From: Halictus rubicundus
Taxonomy: Eukaryota; Arthropoda; Insecta; Hymenoptera; Halictidae
Length of the DNA: 64,000 nt
Reading direction: 5' to 3'
Assembly (NCBI RefSeq): GCF_050948215.1
Contig: NC_135164.1
Location: forward strand, 997,116 to 1,061,115
In this document: positions 43,418 through 56,030 of the stretch, piece by piece
How the letters are laid out: every line of letters starts with the position of its first letter
How positions within the stretch are numbered: position 1 is the stretch's first letter
Position numbers and translations under genes: made by a program
Notes under the pieces: model-generated
What the model was told of the DNA's origin: nothing
Database searches by the model: none
The model's input: the letters and a program-made list of their open reading frames with translations, nothing else

Positions 43418-43616
43418 CACTGCGGATTTTATACATTTATAACAAAACTAGGTTGGTGCAATTTAAAGCAGGAGAAAAATTTTAACAATTCCAGAATAAC
43501 GATATACTATCTTCAACGTGTTAAAAAGATTAAAGAAAAAAATGAAATATGCATCTGGCTCCCCATTTCTTGCAATTGATGCAGAACATTTTTATTTTGT
43601 ATAAAGATCCGCAGTT
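43418..43616. mobile_element. Family H miniature element, copy 3
   Basis: CACTGCGGATTTTATACATT at the left, TTTTGTATAAAGATCCGCAG at the right, TA before the left end. About 200 bp; ends match copies 1 and 2. Confidence 0.65.
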
Positions 43617-43617
43617 T

Positions 43618-44092
43618 GGTGATAACTGATAACCAAAAATTGATTCTTGTAGAATTTTCTTCATCATTCTCAGTTTCTAAGAAATTCGGGGGGGGGGGGC
43701 ACAAACTATAACGATACCAAAAGAAAGTGGCGTTCATGTGTTTATTATGAAGTTGTAGGATTTTAATTTTAATGCGTGCACGAACGAATACATTTATTTA
43801 ATAATTTCCCACAAAAATATATTTAAAATTTTAACAACTCTGAACAAAATTATCTGTTATAGTGTTAACAGTATTTTGTGCTTTAACAGAAGAAAGTATA
43901 TTAATTTTAAGAAAATCAAACTTTCAACTTTAAAAGTTTTGTGTGCTTTAACCGTAAAAATTGTATGCATGCTTTTGAGACGAAATAAAAAAATTACATG
44001 AACCGGATATGGGACCAATGTTTAAGAACCAAATGAAAAATAATCAAATTTCTCAAATTTCTAGTCGTACTGCAAAATCTGGATTGAAAAGA
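43618..44092. other. Intronic stretch with a G10 homopolymer
   Basis: A run of ten G at about 43690; otherwise AT-rich and featureless. Confidence 0.4.
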
Positions 44093-44238
44093 AAGGGTAA
44101 GCCGGATAAGGAAGACAAAAGTGCCTCTAAACCAAATGAATTTTTGATGAATTTTATCAGAATTTTGATCCACGAAACCGAATTTTAAAAGTAAAAATAT
44201 TTAAGGATACTTTTGACCTCCTTATCCAGCTATACACT
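44093..44238. mobile_element. Family A miniature, internally deleted (copy 6)
   Basis: Only about 146 bp: AAAGGGTAAGCCGGATAAGG on the left and CCTTATCCAGCTATACACTT on the right, followed by TA. Both termini are kept while almost all of the arms are gone. Confidence 0.65.
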
Positions 44239-44240
44239 TT

Positions 44241-45644
44241 ACGAATACTATACATGAATAAATATTCGAGTACTATAAATGAATAAATATTCTCTATCTA
44301 TGCACGATGAAAGAATTTCTAACCAGCCGATCCAACATTATGTTCGTTTTTCCTGTTTCGTTGAGGGAACGCATTATGAAACGTTCCGCTGTGCGCGAGT
44401 CGTTCAGTCGGAACTAATTTTTGCGTAACGAACGAAAGAAAATTATCGACTGTTTGCGTATCCGCAAACTGGTGAAATTCGTTTCGCAGATTCTAGTACG
44501 TTCCACTGTCTTGCAGAGTTTAGGTATTTCGTCATGTTGTTGTTATTTATATTTATAGTGGAAAGGACGTACAACACACACACAAACTTCCTCGTTTTAC
44601 CAAATGAATGGCTAGAAAGCGTATGTCACTGAACGCTTCGAGTATTAAAAATTAAATTATAAATTAAATTCGATAACAGTCGACGCACAAGTAAGGCAAA
44701 AGATGCGTATGAAAAATATTAAAAATTTTACCAAATTTATAGCATTATAACGTTATACATATAATGTTGTAACATTATATAATTTTTAACAGTACATATT
44801 ATAATTATATTAGTATAATAAAATGTATACGTTCAACATAACTGTGTGTATGCTTTCTAACCGGCAAAAATGTAAATTTCTAATATAGTATGAGTGGTCT
44901 ACGACTATTGCACAATACTATACATGAAATGTCGAATCTTGGAGTAAACCTGTCAGTATCTATAGTTTTATTATCTTCTTAATCCTAGAAGCGACTGGTT
45001 TTAATTGACTTTTAAAGTAGTATGTATATTGTATTTAAATGGATACAATATGCTGAGTACATTTACAGACACCCATACTTATATCTTTAATCATTATACG
45101 GCTAGAAATTTGAAATAGGTAATGTTAACTCGTTTACTAGTTCTAGTGTTAAATTTAATTTGACCATTATTAAAAATTTGATGTGTATGAAATGTTCAAT
45201 TTTCTTTAACAAAGCTTTCACTGTCTATATTTTTATTATTTACTTTTTCAAGTCTTGTAAGTAATTTGCAACCCTCATTATCTTAATTTTCATTACTAAA
45301 TAATCGTACACGAAATGCCAAATTTTTGGGACGAAAGTTTCAGCTTCCTAGAAATTTATATTAAGTATAGCGTTCATTAATCAATACACGTTCTATAACG
45401 ACTAATACGTTTTATCCATTAAAAAACGTTGTTTACCCTCCTTTTAAGGAAAATGTTTTCATGATGTCTTATCTACGTTGTGCCCCAATTCACAGTAGTA
45501 TTTGTACAAGGAAAGCACTCGAATTTTACTTTTCTTCATTATTTGGTTTGCTTCATTCTCTACCGTTTTATTTTAAAACAATCTGTCCGGATCAATTTTT
45601 CATTGGTCAACTAGCAAAAAAGTTTAAAGCTTTATGATATGTAG
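44241..45644. other. Intronic stretch, nothing recognised
   Basis: AT-rich; 44330..44530 is GC-balanced. No gene supported. Confidence 0.4.
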
Positions 45645-45840
45645 AGGGGAGTCCCCTCTGTTTTTTTGACTGAAACCTGAATTTTCTCGCATGTTTAGTT
45701 TTCTCGTAACACCTCATTTTTTGTCAAAATCATGTAATTTTACAAAAACCAATTGCTTTTGGATTTGGTTTTAGAAAGATAAAGTCTATAAGAATCGCCC
45801 AACAGTTACTGCAGGTCAAATTTGGTGTTGTACAGTGGGC
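45645..45840. repeat. Dispersed repeat family G, copy 2
   Basis: Same orientation and landmarks as 16598..16822 (AACACCTCATTTTTTGTCAA, AAGAATCGCCCAACAG, TTGTACAGTG). Confidence 0.55.
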
Positions 45841-46219
45841 TTTAGTGAATTAAAAATAAAATGGAGCAATATTAAATTTTATTAAACGTTCCATTTTATC
45901 CTTTTTGTGGGCAGTTTGTACTCTATACGTTAAAATTAAAATATCATCTAAACTAATGATTATTCGACATACGTTAACATCTTTACAAAGAATATATTTT
46001 CTGGAAGAATATGGGTTCCTCCAGGAAAAATATTTTTGAAAATATAAAATCTTATCAGAAAATGAGGAACAGATATGATCCAAATATTGTTAGCAAATAC
46101 CTCTAGATATGGATAAATTAATTAATTGTTTAGGGTGTAATTTGAACAAATAATTGTAATCCGCATTACTTGTACATAATTTTTTCTAACAAAGAGATTG
46201 CAAGGCCTTCGGATCACCG

Positions 46220-46710
46220 ATTTCGTTGAAATTTTGCACAGTCATAGATCTCGTTTTCCTGTTAATGAATACGAAAATTTTGGAAAAATTGCGTATATTC
46301 TGAATTATGAAAAAAATATTTTTTGCAACTTTTTGGTTCAAGCTTGTAACGAAACTTTCGAAAATGCGTTTTCTACGTCCACATAAGTTATCTACATACA
46401 TCCTGATTTTCATCGAAATTGATTAATCGATTTATGAGCTATAAACGATTAAAAATTGTGAAAATTACAGTTTTTTAGTCGTTTATAACTTGTAAACCAA
46501 TTGACCAATTTCGATGAAGTTTTCAAGATGTGTATAACTTGTATGGGTCTACAAGACACATCTTTTAAATTTTCGTTACAAGTCCATATAAAAAAGTTGT
46601 GAAAATCAATTTTTACTATTTCTTTCCGTAATTCAAACTAAACGCAATTTTCCTAAAATTTTCATTCCATGTCATCCAGTAAACTAATCTATCTAGCTTG
46701 GTAGAAAAAC
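46220..46710. repeat. Foldback with about 240-bp arms
   Basis: The core is a strong hairpin: ATAAACGATTAAAAA (46441..46455) faces TTTTTAGTCGTTTAT (46472..46486) across a 16-bp loop, and pairing continues outward through TTCATCGAAATTG / CAATTTCGATGAA, GCTTGTAACGAAA / TTTCGTTACAAGT and GAAAATTTT / AAAATTTTC. Arms are diverged. Probably a worn foldback transposon; its outer ends are unclear. Confidence 0.65.
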
Positions 46711-47795
46711 TGAAAACGTTTCGTCCACGTATAAAAAAGTTTTACTGACTTAAAAGTGTGTGTCATTAATTATAAGACTGACTGTGTGCCATTATAGAGG
46801 CAGATACTCAATAGTTTTTATGATATTTATGATGAAAGTTTTCGCAACTTACCAGGCTTTTTGTACTATAGACCAGTGTTCAAATTCTTTCTGATGAATA
46901 TCTTTTTTATTTATTTACGTAAATAATGAACAAGAATATTAATAAATCGTAACGTAAAGTTACAAACGGAATTAACCAAATATTAAATCCCCGTCTCATG
47001 CCTGGAAACAAAAAAAAAGTAAGATAAATATAGAGGTGGAAAATATGTCACAAAATAAATGTAAAAACAATTTTAAGAACATTTTGCACAACGAATAAAT
47101 GCAATATTGTTGCATGAACACTTTTTTGTGCAGAATGTAAATTATGATAGCATTTAATGTTCGTTACGTCTTCGCTGAGATATTGTAATGTTCTGCATTA
47201 TATACATGTACTCTACTTGTAAAAAAATTCGAATGTACATACTTGTTCCGGGTTCGATTACTAGATATTTGAAAGTACCATCACATATTTGATAATACTT
47301 AAGAAGTTTGGATAAATTTATTTACTAGGTACTCGAATAAGTTTCTGCCATTCTTTTAGCAACTAAAAGTCCTTTGTTTGAATAGAAAAATAGAGAGTAT
47401 TTTATTTAAAGTATTTCACATCGTTAGCTATAACTTCTTCCCACTTTTTACGCAACAAGTAGACTCCGCGATAGAAGAAATCCGGTTCATATGAAGAGAT
47501 TCGACATTTTCAATGTAATGGAAACACTTGCTGTTTACGCTCGACTCAGATGTCATATTCTAATAGCTTGTTTGTAGCACTATCGCGTACACACATACTA
47601 CACCATCTCAGATTGCAATATTCTTAGCTCAGACATCTGTTAGTAAACCACAGAAACTTATTCTAGTATCTAATAATAAAACAAGAACGAAAATACTAAG
47701 AGTTATGGTATTTATGTGTTACATTTTCATTCCTTTTATATTTCACGAACGATTAGCAAATTCAGCATACTCTTAATTCTCGCAGTACTCACAGT
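46711..47795. other. Intronic stretch, nothing recognised
   Basis: AT-rich, no coding sequence supported. Confidence 0.4.
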
Positions 47796-47796
47796 A

Positions 47797-48383
47797 CAGT
47801 CTCTACTCGATAAATGTTCCAAATATCTAGCCTATAATTGTCCCAGAACTATGCCCACTACCGCGTGTTATACCCCGTGAGGGGTCAAGAAGCTCAAGGG
47901 AACTCGGTCGCTGAGGAGTATAAACGGATCGGATCACAGATCACGGATCGGTGTGAAACTAGGAGACCACTACTAATCCAATAATGAAACATCTGTATTT
48001 TTCATTATTTTTTTATGGGACTTTCACCAACATATTCGTGGCATATTTCTAATGAAAATGATACCTAATATGATATAATTCCGATGAAATTAGTGTAAAT
48101 GGAGTAAAACTGTCGCAAGTTACTCGCGAGAGACAAATTCGTCAGTGTATACGCTATTGAGAGTGCTATCGGAGAGTGCTATTCCTTTCGTGCAAAATGA
48201 AACTAAGAAGTGGTCTCACACGGATATAACCGAACCTTATTATGTTTACACTTCTCAGCGACCAAGGCCCACGAGCTTCGCTGTCCTTTTTTACATTCGG
48301 CAGTGTATCAATGAATAGTCTCTTCCAGCCGATAATTATCCTTGGCTGTACCCGTGTTTTCGACAATTATCGAGTAGAAACTG
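47797..48383. mobile_element. Family B palindromic element, copy 2
   Basis: 587 bp, TA-flanked on both sides (47795..47796, 48384..48385). CAGTCTCTACTCGATAAATG at the left and AATTATCGAGTAGAAACTG at the right, with CTCGGTCGCTGAGGAG answered by CTTCTCAGCGACCAAG. The interior matches copy 1 (CATCTGTATTTTTCATTAT). CAGT termini and TA flanks suggest Tc1/mariner affiliation. Confidence 0.75.
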
Positions 48384-48385
48384 TA

Positions 48386-49995
48386 CTTGTTAAGTGTTTG
48401 AGGTTATCTAGTCAGGTTCGAACGTAGTGGTAATACACTTTGATCCCATCTCTACGATATGAAAGCTCTCTGAAGATGCTGGCGCGCATTTTTGCGACTC
48501 TCGTTGGAAAGGTGTAAGCAACGCAACGGAAAGTGGGTTGCCCGTTGCACGGGCCGACAGCAAGGTGAACGTTCTCTGAAAAGATTTTCTCTCGAGAGGC
48601 TAACTGTATTGTTGCTCGGTGGTTCGTCGAGTGGTTGTTCACATGCTGCATCACCTTGACGACAGAGATTGCTCCTTATCAATTATCACGGATCATTTTC
48701 ACTCTTCCGACAGCTCATCCGTGCGATACGCTCTCGTGTGGATTAGAAAATTCCCGCGTTCTCACGGGATATTCTAAATTTCACTTTTCCTGAACGTCGC
48801 TGGATCTTCAATCGCGGGCTTCTGCGTTTCGAATTGTTACGGAATCTGGGACGCCTGGTTTCCATAATGCTCGGAATCATTAGAACCGAGAAACGGTTGA
48901 ACAATGTTCACGAATATTCGTTACTCTCCTCGCACACATCTGGCCGAGTATGGTTCAAATTGGGTCGGAGATAATCATCGTGTAAAATAAGAAGAATTCA
49001 TAAGTATTGTAAATCCAAAATTAAGCATTGATGCGACTCGAGAACAATTGGTTCTCATGTGAACAGTGAACAGTAACCTAGATCTCTACTCGAGTATTAT
49101 AATAAATGTTACATAGTTTGTAAAGTATTTATCGTTGCAAGTGTATTCATTTCGTATGCCAAGACCTTGTGGCATACATGACTTTCACAAGAATGAATAT
49201 TTGACTTTGTTAATGATTTAATAATAGATATGTATTACCTAAATTTCAAAGACTTCATTGTAAAAAGTATTATTATTATTATTTCAATTTCTGCTTTCTG
49301 TATGACGCAAGGTTTGAAATCTTTATATATAATATTTTCGTTTTGTATACTAAAGCCCAATGTGAGATTCATAAAGTTTTCAATTGTTTTTTTTTATATT
49401 AAATATACTTTCATAGGAGCGATATGTACCCTATTCCACAAAAATTTGTGGACACTTTCAAATTTTAATGAGTCTACTTTTAGCGAATATAAATTACTGT
49501 TACTAAACGATCTGTATTGTTAAATTTGATTATGCATATTGTATATTCACCATAAACTAGTCGTATTAAAAGCATCCTTGCATTAAGTCATGCCAAAAGT
49601 AGGTCATTTTGAGAAATTTGTTATGACAGTAGTATGAAACTAAAATTAAAGACGAAAGTTATAAACTAATTAAAATTTTAATGTAATCCATGATTTATAA
49701 CAAAATATTGAAATTTAAAATTTTTGTAGACATAAATGATAAACTTCCAAAATACCTTCATATTATTTTTGTGAAGAAGAATTTTCTAGTTATCAAAACA
49801 AACAGTTTCATTAATCCGATCTTTGCGAAATAATCTATAAAAATAGGAACTCGCATAAAGATTCGCGATTAAATTAGTATCATCAAAATATGACACACAG
49901 TTATTGCTAGCTTTATAGGTGAAAATTCAAATTACTCAATGACGATACCAAATAAAACCATTTAAATTGCAACAATTATTGACCAAGTTAAAAGT
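48386..49995. other. GC-balanced island followed by AT-rich DNA
   Basis: 48410..48960 is unusually GC-balanced and non-repetitive for this intron, with overlapping frames on the minus strand (80 and 76 codons) that show no domain. It may be conserved regulatory DNA or an untranslated exon. From 49000 on nothing is seen. Confidence 0.45.
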
Positions 49996-50175
49996 TAGAT
50001 TGCGAAATTTATGCATTTATTAATAACTGGGATTGTTTGAAACTTACTAAAATTAAAAGTTACAATGCTTTTGATCGTTTGAAACTCGATTTGGAAAAGT
50101 ACCTAAAGAAGTGTAATAAAATACCTAATAAGATTTATCTTCCTCTATAAATTTGTTCATAAAAATCCGCAGTTT
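49996..50175. mobile_element. Family H miniature element, copy 4 (diverged)
   Basis: GATTGCGAAATTTATGCATT at the left after TA, and TTCATAAAAATCCGCAG at the right. About 180 bp. Confidence 0.5.
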
Positions 50176-50746
50176 ATTAATAAATTTTCTTATGTGGAAG
50201 TTAGCTAAAATTTAATAAATGCTCTAAACAACTGCTTTTTATACTTGAAATTGATTAGGTGACACCAAGTTGTACAATGAAATTAATTAAACGATACTAA
50301 GTTTATTGTGCTACTTGAAAGTTTAATTGAATAATTTGTGCATTTAGTAATTACCATAGTCGTCAGAAGTTTACTATAAAGAGTTTGATACAATTGCCTG
50401 TGAGCGTTTAGAAATGTATTTCATTTTCTATCATGGAGAACATAACAAAACTAACGTCAATATATAGTTTCATAAAATGTTCACATTTCGGGTTCACTAG
50501 AATGCTTTTTAAAAATGACAAGTTTCTCATTTTTAAACTTGAAAGTTGCAAACACCCGCTATATCTATTGCTAAATTTTCTATTCTACTTACAATCTGAC
50601 GAAGACTTTAATAGAATAGAAAAATGGAGTTTCATAAATGTCCACTGTTTCAAGATCTAGAGAAGTGTTCGAGGAACGGGAAAAAGTCGATCAAGAGAAA
50701 GCTACAATTGATTAAATAACATTGATTTTCGTGCCATTTCCACTCA
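50176..50746. other. Intronic stretch, nothing recognised
   Basis: AT-rich; a 75-codon frame near 50433 has no domain. Confidence 0.4.
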
Positions 50747-50761
50747 AGAGAGAGAGAGAGA

Positions 50762-50795
<34 letters not shown>
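50747..50795. repeat. (GA)n microsatellite
   Basis: About 49 bp of GA/AG repeats with one GTGA interruption. Confidence 0.9.
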
Positions 50796-53149
50796 ACTTA
50801 ATTGATTTACTAGAATAACCCTGCACAGAGGCTAGTCCACGATAGTTACTATTATTTGACGAAGTGTATATGTTATTGAAAGCGCCACTTTCGTATCGAA
50901 ACGGACAAAACGAGGAAATATGTAGAAACCAGTTAGCCGAATTAAAAGTGCGGCAGTGTCGGAGCAAAACAAAAGTGTGCCACCGATTTCCATCTTTCGA
51001 GTGATGAAGGCACGCGAGTGCAAATCTACATCATCAGGGACGCGTCGTATACTATAATAGGAGGCTGACATTGTGCACGTTGCCTAAACACGATGGTTAC
51101 CTGTCATAATGGTCCTCTAATTGATAGGTAGCTCCCAGAAGGGGGTGGCAAGATTTCTAAAGAAAGCCTGCAGGAGCGAGTGATCGTCTCCGCGGCAAAT
51201 TGCAATACCGATTTCTTCGTTCGTACTGCATGCCACGCGAAGCCCGTCGGTTTCATTTCCCTCGTGAAATCCTTTCTGTTCTTTGCTCATTCACATCGAA
51301 AGTACCCTGCCAGAGACTGCAAATCTATCAGAGGTGGGCAACATTTAGATGTAATTCGACTCAAAAAAGAAAAAAATAGTATTTTAAATAGGATATATAA
51401 TTTCAAGAATAAAATATTTTGATTTTGACAATCGAAACCGTAAACTAATCGCATAGAAATAAAAAATAAAGAACGTGGACCTCCATGCAAGTTTAACATT
51501 TTATAGACGGACTTCAATAGAATTTTAAAATGAATGAAATATTATTAAAATTTTATAATAATTTTTAATAAGTTGAATTTTAAAAATTAAGCTATAAAAT
51601 ATTGTTGATTAATAACTTTAATCGATTGTAATAATATATCATAAAGATGTCTTTGAAAAGTTGTACAGTAAAATTTCATTCTCGTGGACCATTATACGTG
51701 TCGTCGACATTATAAAATTGACGTGTGCCATGTAACAATGAGGTTCCATTATTTGCTCGTACCTTATGCTTCAATGGAAGCTTGCAAGAATTTCCAACGT
51801 ATGTTTTTTCTTACTCTTTTTAATAAAAAAGTAAGGAATACCGCAGCAATAGAAATGACAGTAATTGCAGCTACCTGCACTTTTGAGGGTTAAGAAGTTT
51901 CACTTGTTTCGTCTCATTCTAGCTTGACGATTACACAGGTTGTCGTTTCAGCACCACAAAACCGTTTCTACATCCAATTTCCCAAGTGGAAAGTGCTCGG
52001 TCTGCTACGGTACTGTCTTTATCTATTGGAATCAAAGTCGGTGGTTTCTCCTTATTTTATTGTTGGACGTACCTGAATATTATCTTTCGCTATCGAATTG
52101 TAATCACAAAACCAATAAAAGTATCCAAAACATTTAAAAATACTGCTGTATTATTTTAGAATTGAAATTATTCGTTGTGCAAATTAATTCGTGGCTCCCA
52201 CAATTATCCTCCAAACTGTAGGTTCATTCATTATTTTTAAGATGGAGTGAACGCACAGAAAGCGATAGAGATCATTTTTGACAGTAGAATGCAATTTGAT
52301 TGTTTGCAAATAATAAACAAATGCGTATATTAAGTAAAGTATATTAATATTTCAGTAGATGAGAGTATTTAAGCTAGAAACAAATTTCTGCTTAACTCCA
52401 GCTTCTCACCATTGAAGCAGAATATTTTTGTTTCTCGTAAATATACTAGGTACAGTTATAATAATATAATAATAATAGTTAAACGAAATTTGAAAATATC
52501 AAAAATTATTTGGTAAAGGGGTTGTATTATTACTAATTTGTATTGCTATTTTTATGTAAAATTTATTAAATCATTTTTAATACAGATGAAATTCACAATG
52601 ATTTAAAGAATCGAAATGAACTTTTACGAATAGAAGAAACGGTCACATTCCAATAATTCTTGACTACATCGTTTTAAGTATTTTTTTAACATTGAAATTT
52701 GATGGTCGGTAGGAATTTTGTAACGTATACGTTGTATAAATTGCATAATGTATCTCACGTAATTATCCCAAATTTCAACTTTCGTAAGTTGGACTTGCTA
52801 CAATATGCATGTACATAATGTGACTTAATGGTTTTCTTGTTACGTACTTTGCACATCGAAATCAAAAATTTGAAATAAAAGTTCATTTGTTTTATATACA
52901 AGTATTTGTATTATACAGTTAATCTGATACTCAAAAAATAAAACGAGCAGAATATAAAATATTACCTACAGTGTAAAACGATACATATGTATAACATAAA
53001 ATAATAATATGTATGCACATGTGACACGAAATATATAAAATATTGTTACATATTTCTGAAACACAAGTTGCATTGATTTCTTATACGTTATTTGTAGTTC
53101 TTGGCATGATGTAACTATGGTCGGTGTATTTATCATGCTTGAAACTAAT
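50796..53149. other. GC-balanced island then AT-rich DNA
   Basis: 50870..51330 is GC-balanced and looks non-repetitive; a splice-linked reading frame could not be built. From 51400 on the sequence is AT-rich with short frames (51684..51893, 51940..52137) lacking recognisable domains. Confidence 0.4.
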
Positions 53150-53256
53150 CAAGAGCATTTAAAAAATATTACAGTTTAATTTTTAATCGAAAAAATTTTT
53201 TTAAACTGCGAGGACACTTCTGAAATTTAGCGATGATAGTTACGTGGAACACCCTG
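53150..53256. mobile_element. Right-end fragment, ACACCCTG terminus
   Basis: It ends GTGGAACACCCTG followed by TA, the inverted counterpart of the TACAGGGTG termini at 18377, 32324 and 35693. No left end was found. Confidence 0.4.
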
Positions 53257-53258
53257 TA

Positions 53259-55856
53259 TAACATTAGATATATACGATGACCAATAGTTATGTTAACACA
53301 TGAATATGTGAATCTAGCCAATAAAATGGGTTGTTAACAAAATAATGCCATTATCGACAACCTAAATATAATTGCAATACAACATCATAATTATGATATT
53401 CTATTAGACACATTTAAAAATCATTCATAATTTAATTTTTTCGCAATGCCACTATTTGACATTTATTTAACAGTAATCAACTGTAACAGTAATCGACTGT
53501 AATAGAATTTAAGTGAATCCATTTTTTCAATCAAAGAAAGCGATAGAAAGAAGTGGAAGTGTAATAACTCGGCGACCAGAAAAATTAAATAAACTCAAAG
53601 CAACTTATTTAGCAAAAACAAAATACCTGATAAGTTAAGATTTATCATATTCATAAATTGGAACATTCGATCTGTCACCATAAAAATACGATTTTTAATA
53701 TCGGTAAAATAATATAAGAAACCTAATCAAAAGAAATTTCATAAAATTTAAAAATCAACTCAATATGTTTTCTGTTGCTTGGTTGCTTCTGTACGTGTAA
53801 GTATTGAATCAAGCTGAATTTTTCTTTGTAAGGGTGCAGTCTCTCAAACGCAGCAAAATTTAACAATTTTCACGAAGTTTTCAAAGTACGGCTTACGTTA
53901 CAATTTTTTCTTTTTTTAAATGATTTAGCTGCTCTTTCGTCATACAAATAAAATATTCTATGTAATTTTATAATAAATATATTATACTACCAAAATAAAT
54001 AATTAGTCTTGGAAATTGGCAAAATAGCGAACGCGTAAATTGCATATTCTGAAATTTTGTTCTTTTTCTAATAATTTTTTAATTAAGCAGGTACGATAAC
54101 TTTAACGTAAAAAAGTTCACTGTCAAAATTTCGGAGCAATCGACCATGTAGTTATTGAGATTTTATCTACGCCAGGTGAAAATAGTACGTTTCATGAAAA
54201 ATCACGTTTGTGATCGTTTGTCATCGCTACTCCGAAGCATCGTTCTCCTGGAATCTTCATAGCTTGAGTCGTTACAATGAATTCAAGCATAAAATTTTGG
54301 TAAAGCATTTTTAAGGTTCGAAGAATCTAAAAAATACGTTTTTTTTTACCTGCCCACTTAATCAACGCTTCCACTTAGCTTTCTATGTTCGCGAGAAGAT
54401 TGGAGTTGGTTCACGGCGAGTTTAGAATTGCGAAAACCAGGAGCTGGGCCGGTAGGCCGAGCTATTTCACCTTTCCTTACGTTCACCGATATTCAAGTAG
54501 AAAGTTGTCACTTCGTATGAAGTAAGTTTCCTCGGCGAACCAGCCATTCGATAGACGGAAACGTTGGAATCGTTTGTGCTCGGCAGAACCTGATGCAACG
54601 AACGTTTCTTGCACGATATTGGTTTCCTACTGACCGATCACAAGTTGTTGGATTCTCGAAAGTGCCCAGCTACCTGTAACTTCCTTCCTATCACCATTTA
54701 CCAAATACGTATTCCGTACTGCTTCCGTATTTACGAATCGGTGTAACAATAATCTAGCCGGCTAGTTAACCGTGAATCGTTACTTCGGTTTCGACCGATT
54801 TTTCATTGAAACACAGACAACTAATGAAAAGGACAACGAAATTACTTGAAATGAAATGATGCGAGAGTGTATCCCAAAGTTAGAAGTGATGTAGATTGAA
54901 ATCTGAAAATCGTATATTTCTCTGCGACAAATGTACACTTTAGATACATTGAATTACATTATTTTATAATAATAACAAGAATCTGTCTATCCAAATTCAT
55001 AGGCATTCTTCTTATAATTGTATACCCAAAGAAATAAATTTGTCGAAAAGTCTATGGCATCGTTTATGGCATCTTTATAATCTCAACAATCGTAAATTAA
55101 ATACATTAGAACCCGTCATTTTGCCGGGTCCTGTAAAGCTAGTGTTAACAAACACACTATTTCTCGACAACAAATGTAGGTTTTTTTTAGTATCGTATAG
55201 GTTTAAAAGGATGAGTATAAACATGATTATAGAGTACGTTTCGAAGAACGTCTGTCGAATATTGTCATGATTCCGTTCCTTCGGTTGATCGCAAACCAAA
55301 AAACGAAAAAGAATTTTAATCAGTACGAATATGGCTATGATCTAAACCAAAATACATTAAAAATCTTGATTATTTGAAAAATGTTCACGTTTTTAACTCA
55401 AATTACTGAATAAAATATTTTTTATAATATTTTTGCCTTCGGCTCGTTAAAAAAATGCGGAAGAAAAGACGACGGATTAATATGGTATGCGCTGTAGATC
55501 CTCTTAAAACTGCAAGTCAAGTAATCAATTAGAACTTGAAATATCGTGGCAACAGTTTCGAAAAAAGAGAAGAACGCGTTTAAAGTACAGCTACAGTGAA
55601 TCCAGAAAGTATTTAAACACTAAATTTCGAATTCTGGAGAAATCGTCGATATTTAAACTGCCATAAAATCGTTGAGAACAATAGTATGACAATAAGAGTC
55701 ACATTTTAAAGCTTAAAGTTTCAACTTTTACTAGCTATCGTTCGTTTTTAAGACAGAGATGCTCAATATGCTTATTAGTGGGCAAGGGCGCCCCGCCAGA
55801 TTTGTGGAGGTTTGTGCATAAAGATTTTAAATTAAATTAAATTGCAACACACAAGA
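53259..55856. other. AT-rich DNA with a GC-balanced island
   Basis: 54360..54800 is GC-balanced, non-repetitive and contains no long frame; candidate regulatory DNA. The rest is AT-rich. Confidence 0.4.
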
Positions 55857-56030
55857 CTTGTGCCCCTACTCTAACTTCCCCTTCTACCGCGATATTCCCC
55901 ACGCTTCCGACGCGGCCCGGTCACGTGACGCGTTTCGTCTCTGTCGTGCATACTCCGGTACTGGCATAGAGAGGGTAACTTTTTCCCCTCAATTTGTGCT
56001 CCCTCCCCACATCTGGAGACACTGGCAGAG
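55857..56030. mobile_element. Family D GC-rich miniature element, copy 2
   Basis: Closely matches 63332..63518 in the same orientation: CTCTAACTTCCCCTTCTACC, then CCACGCTTCC, TCACGTGACGCG, CTCTGTCGTGCATACTCCGG and CACATCTGGAGACACTG. The left terminus is degraded. Confidence 0.75.
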
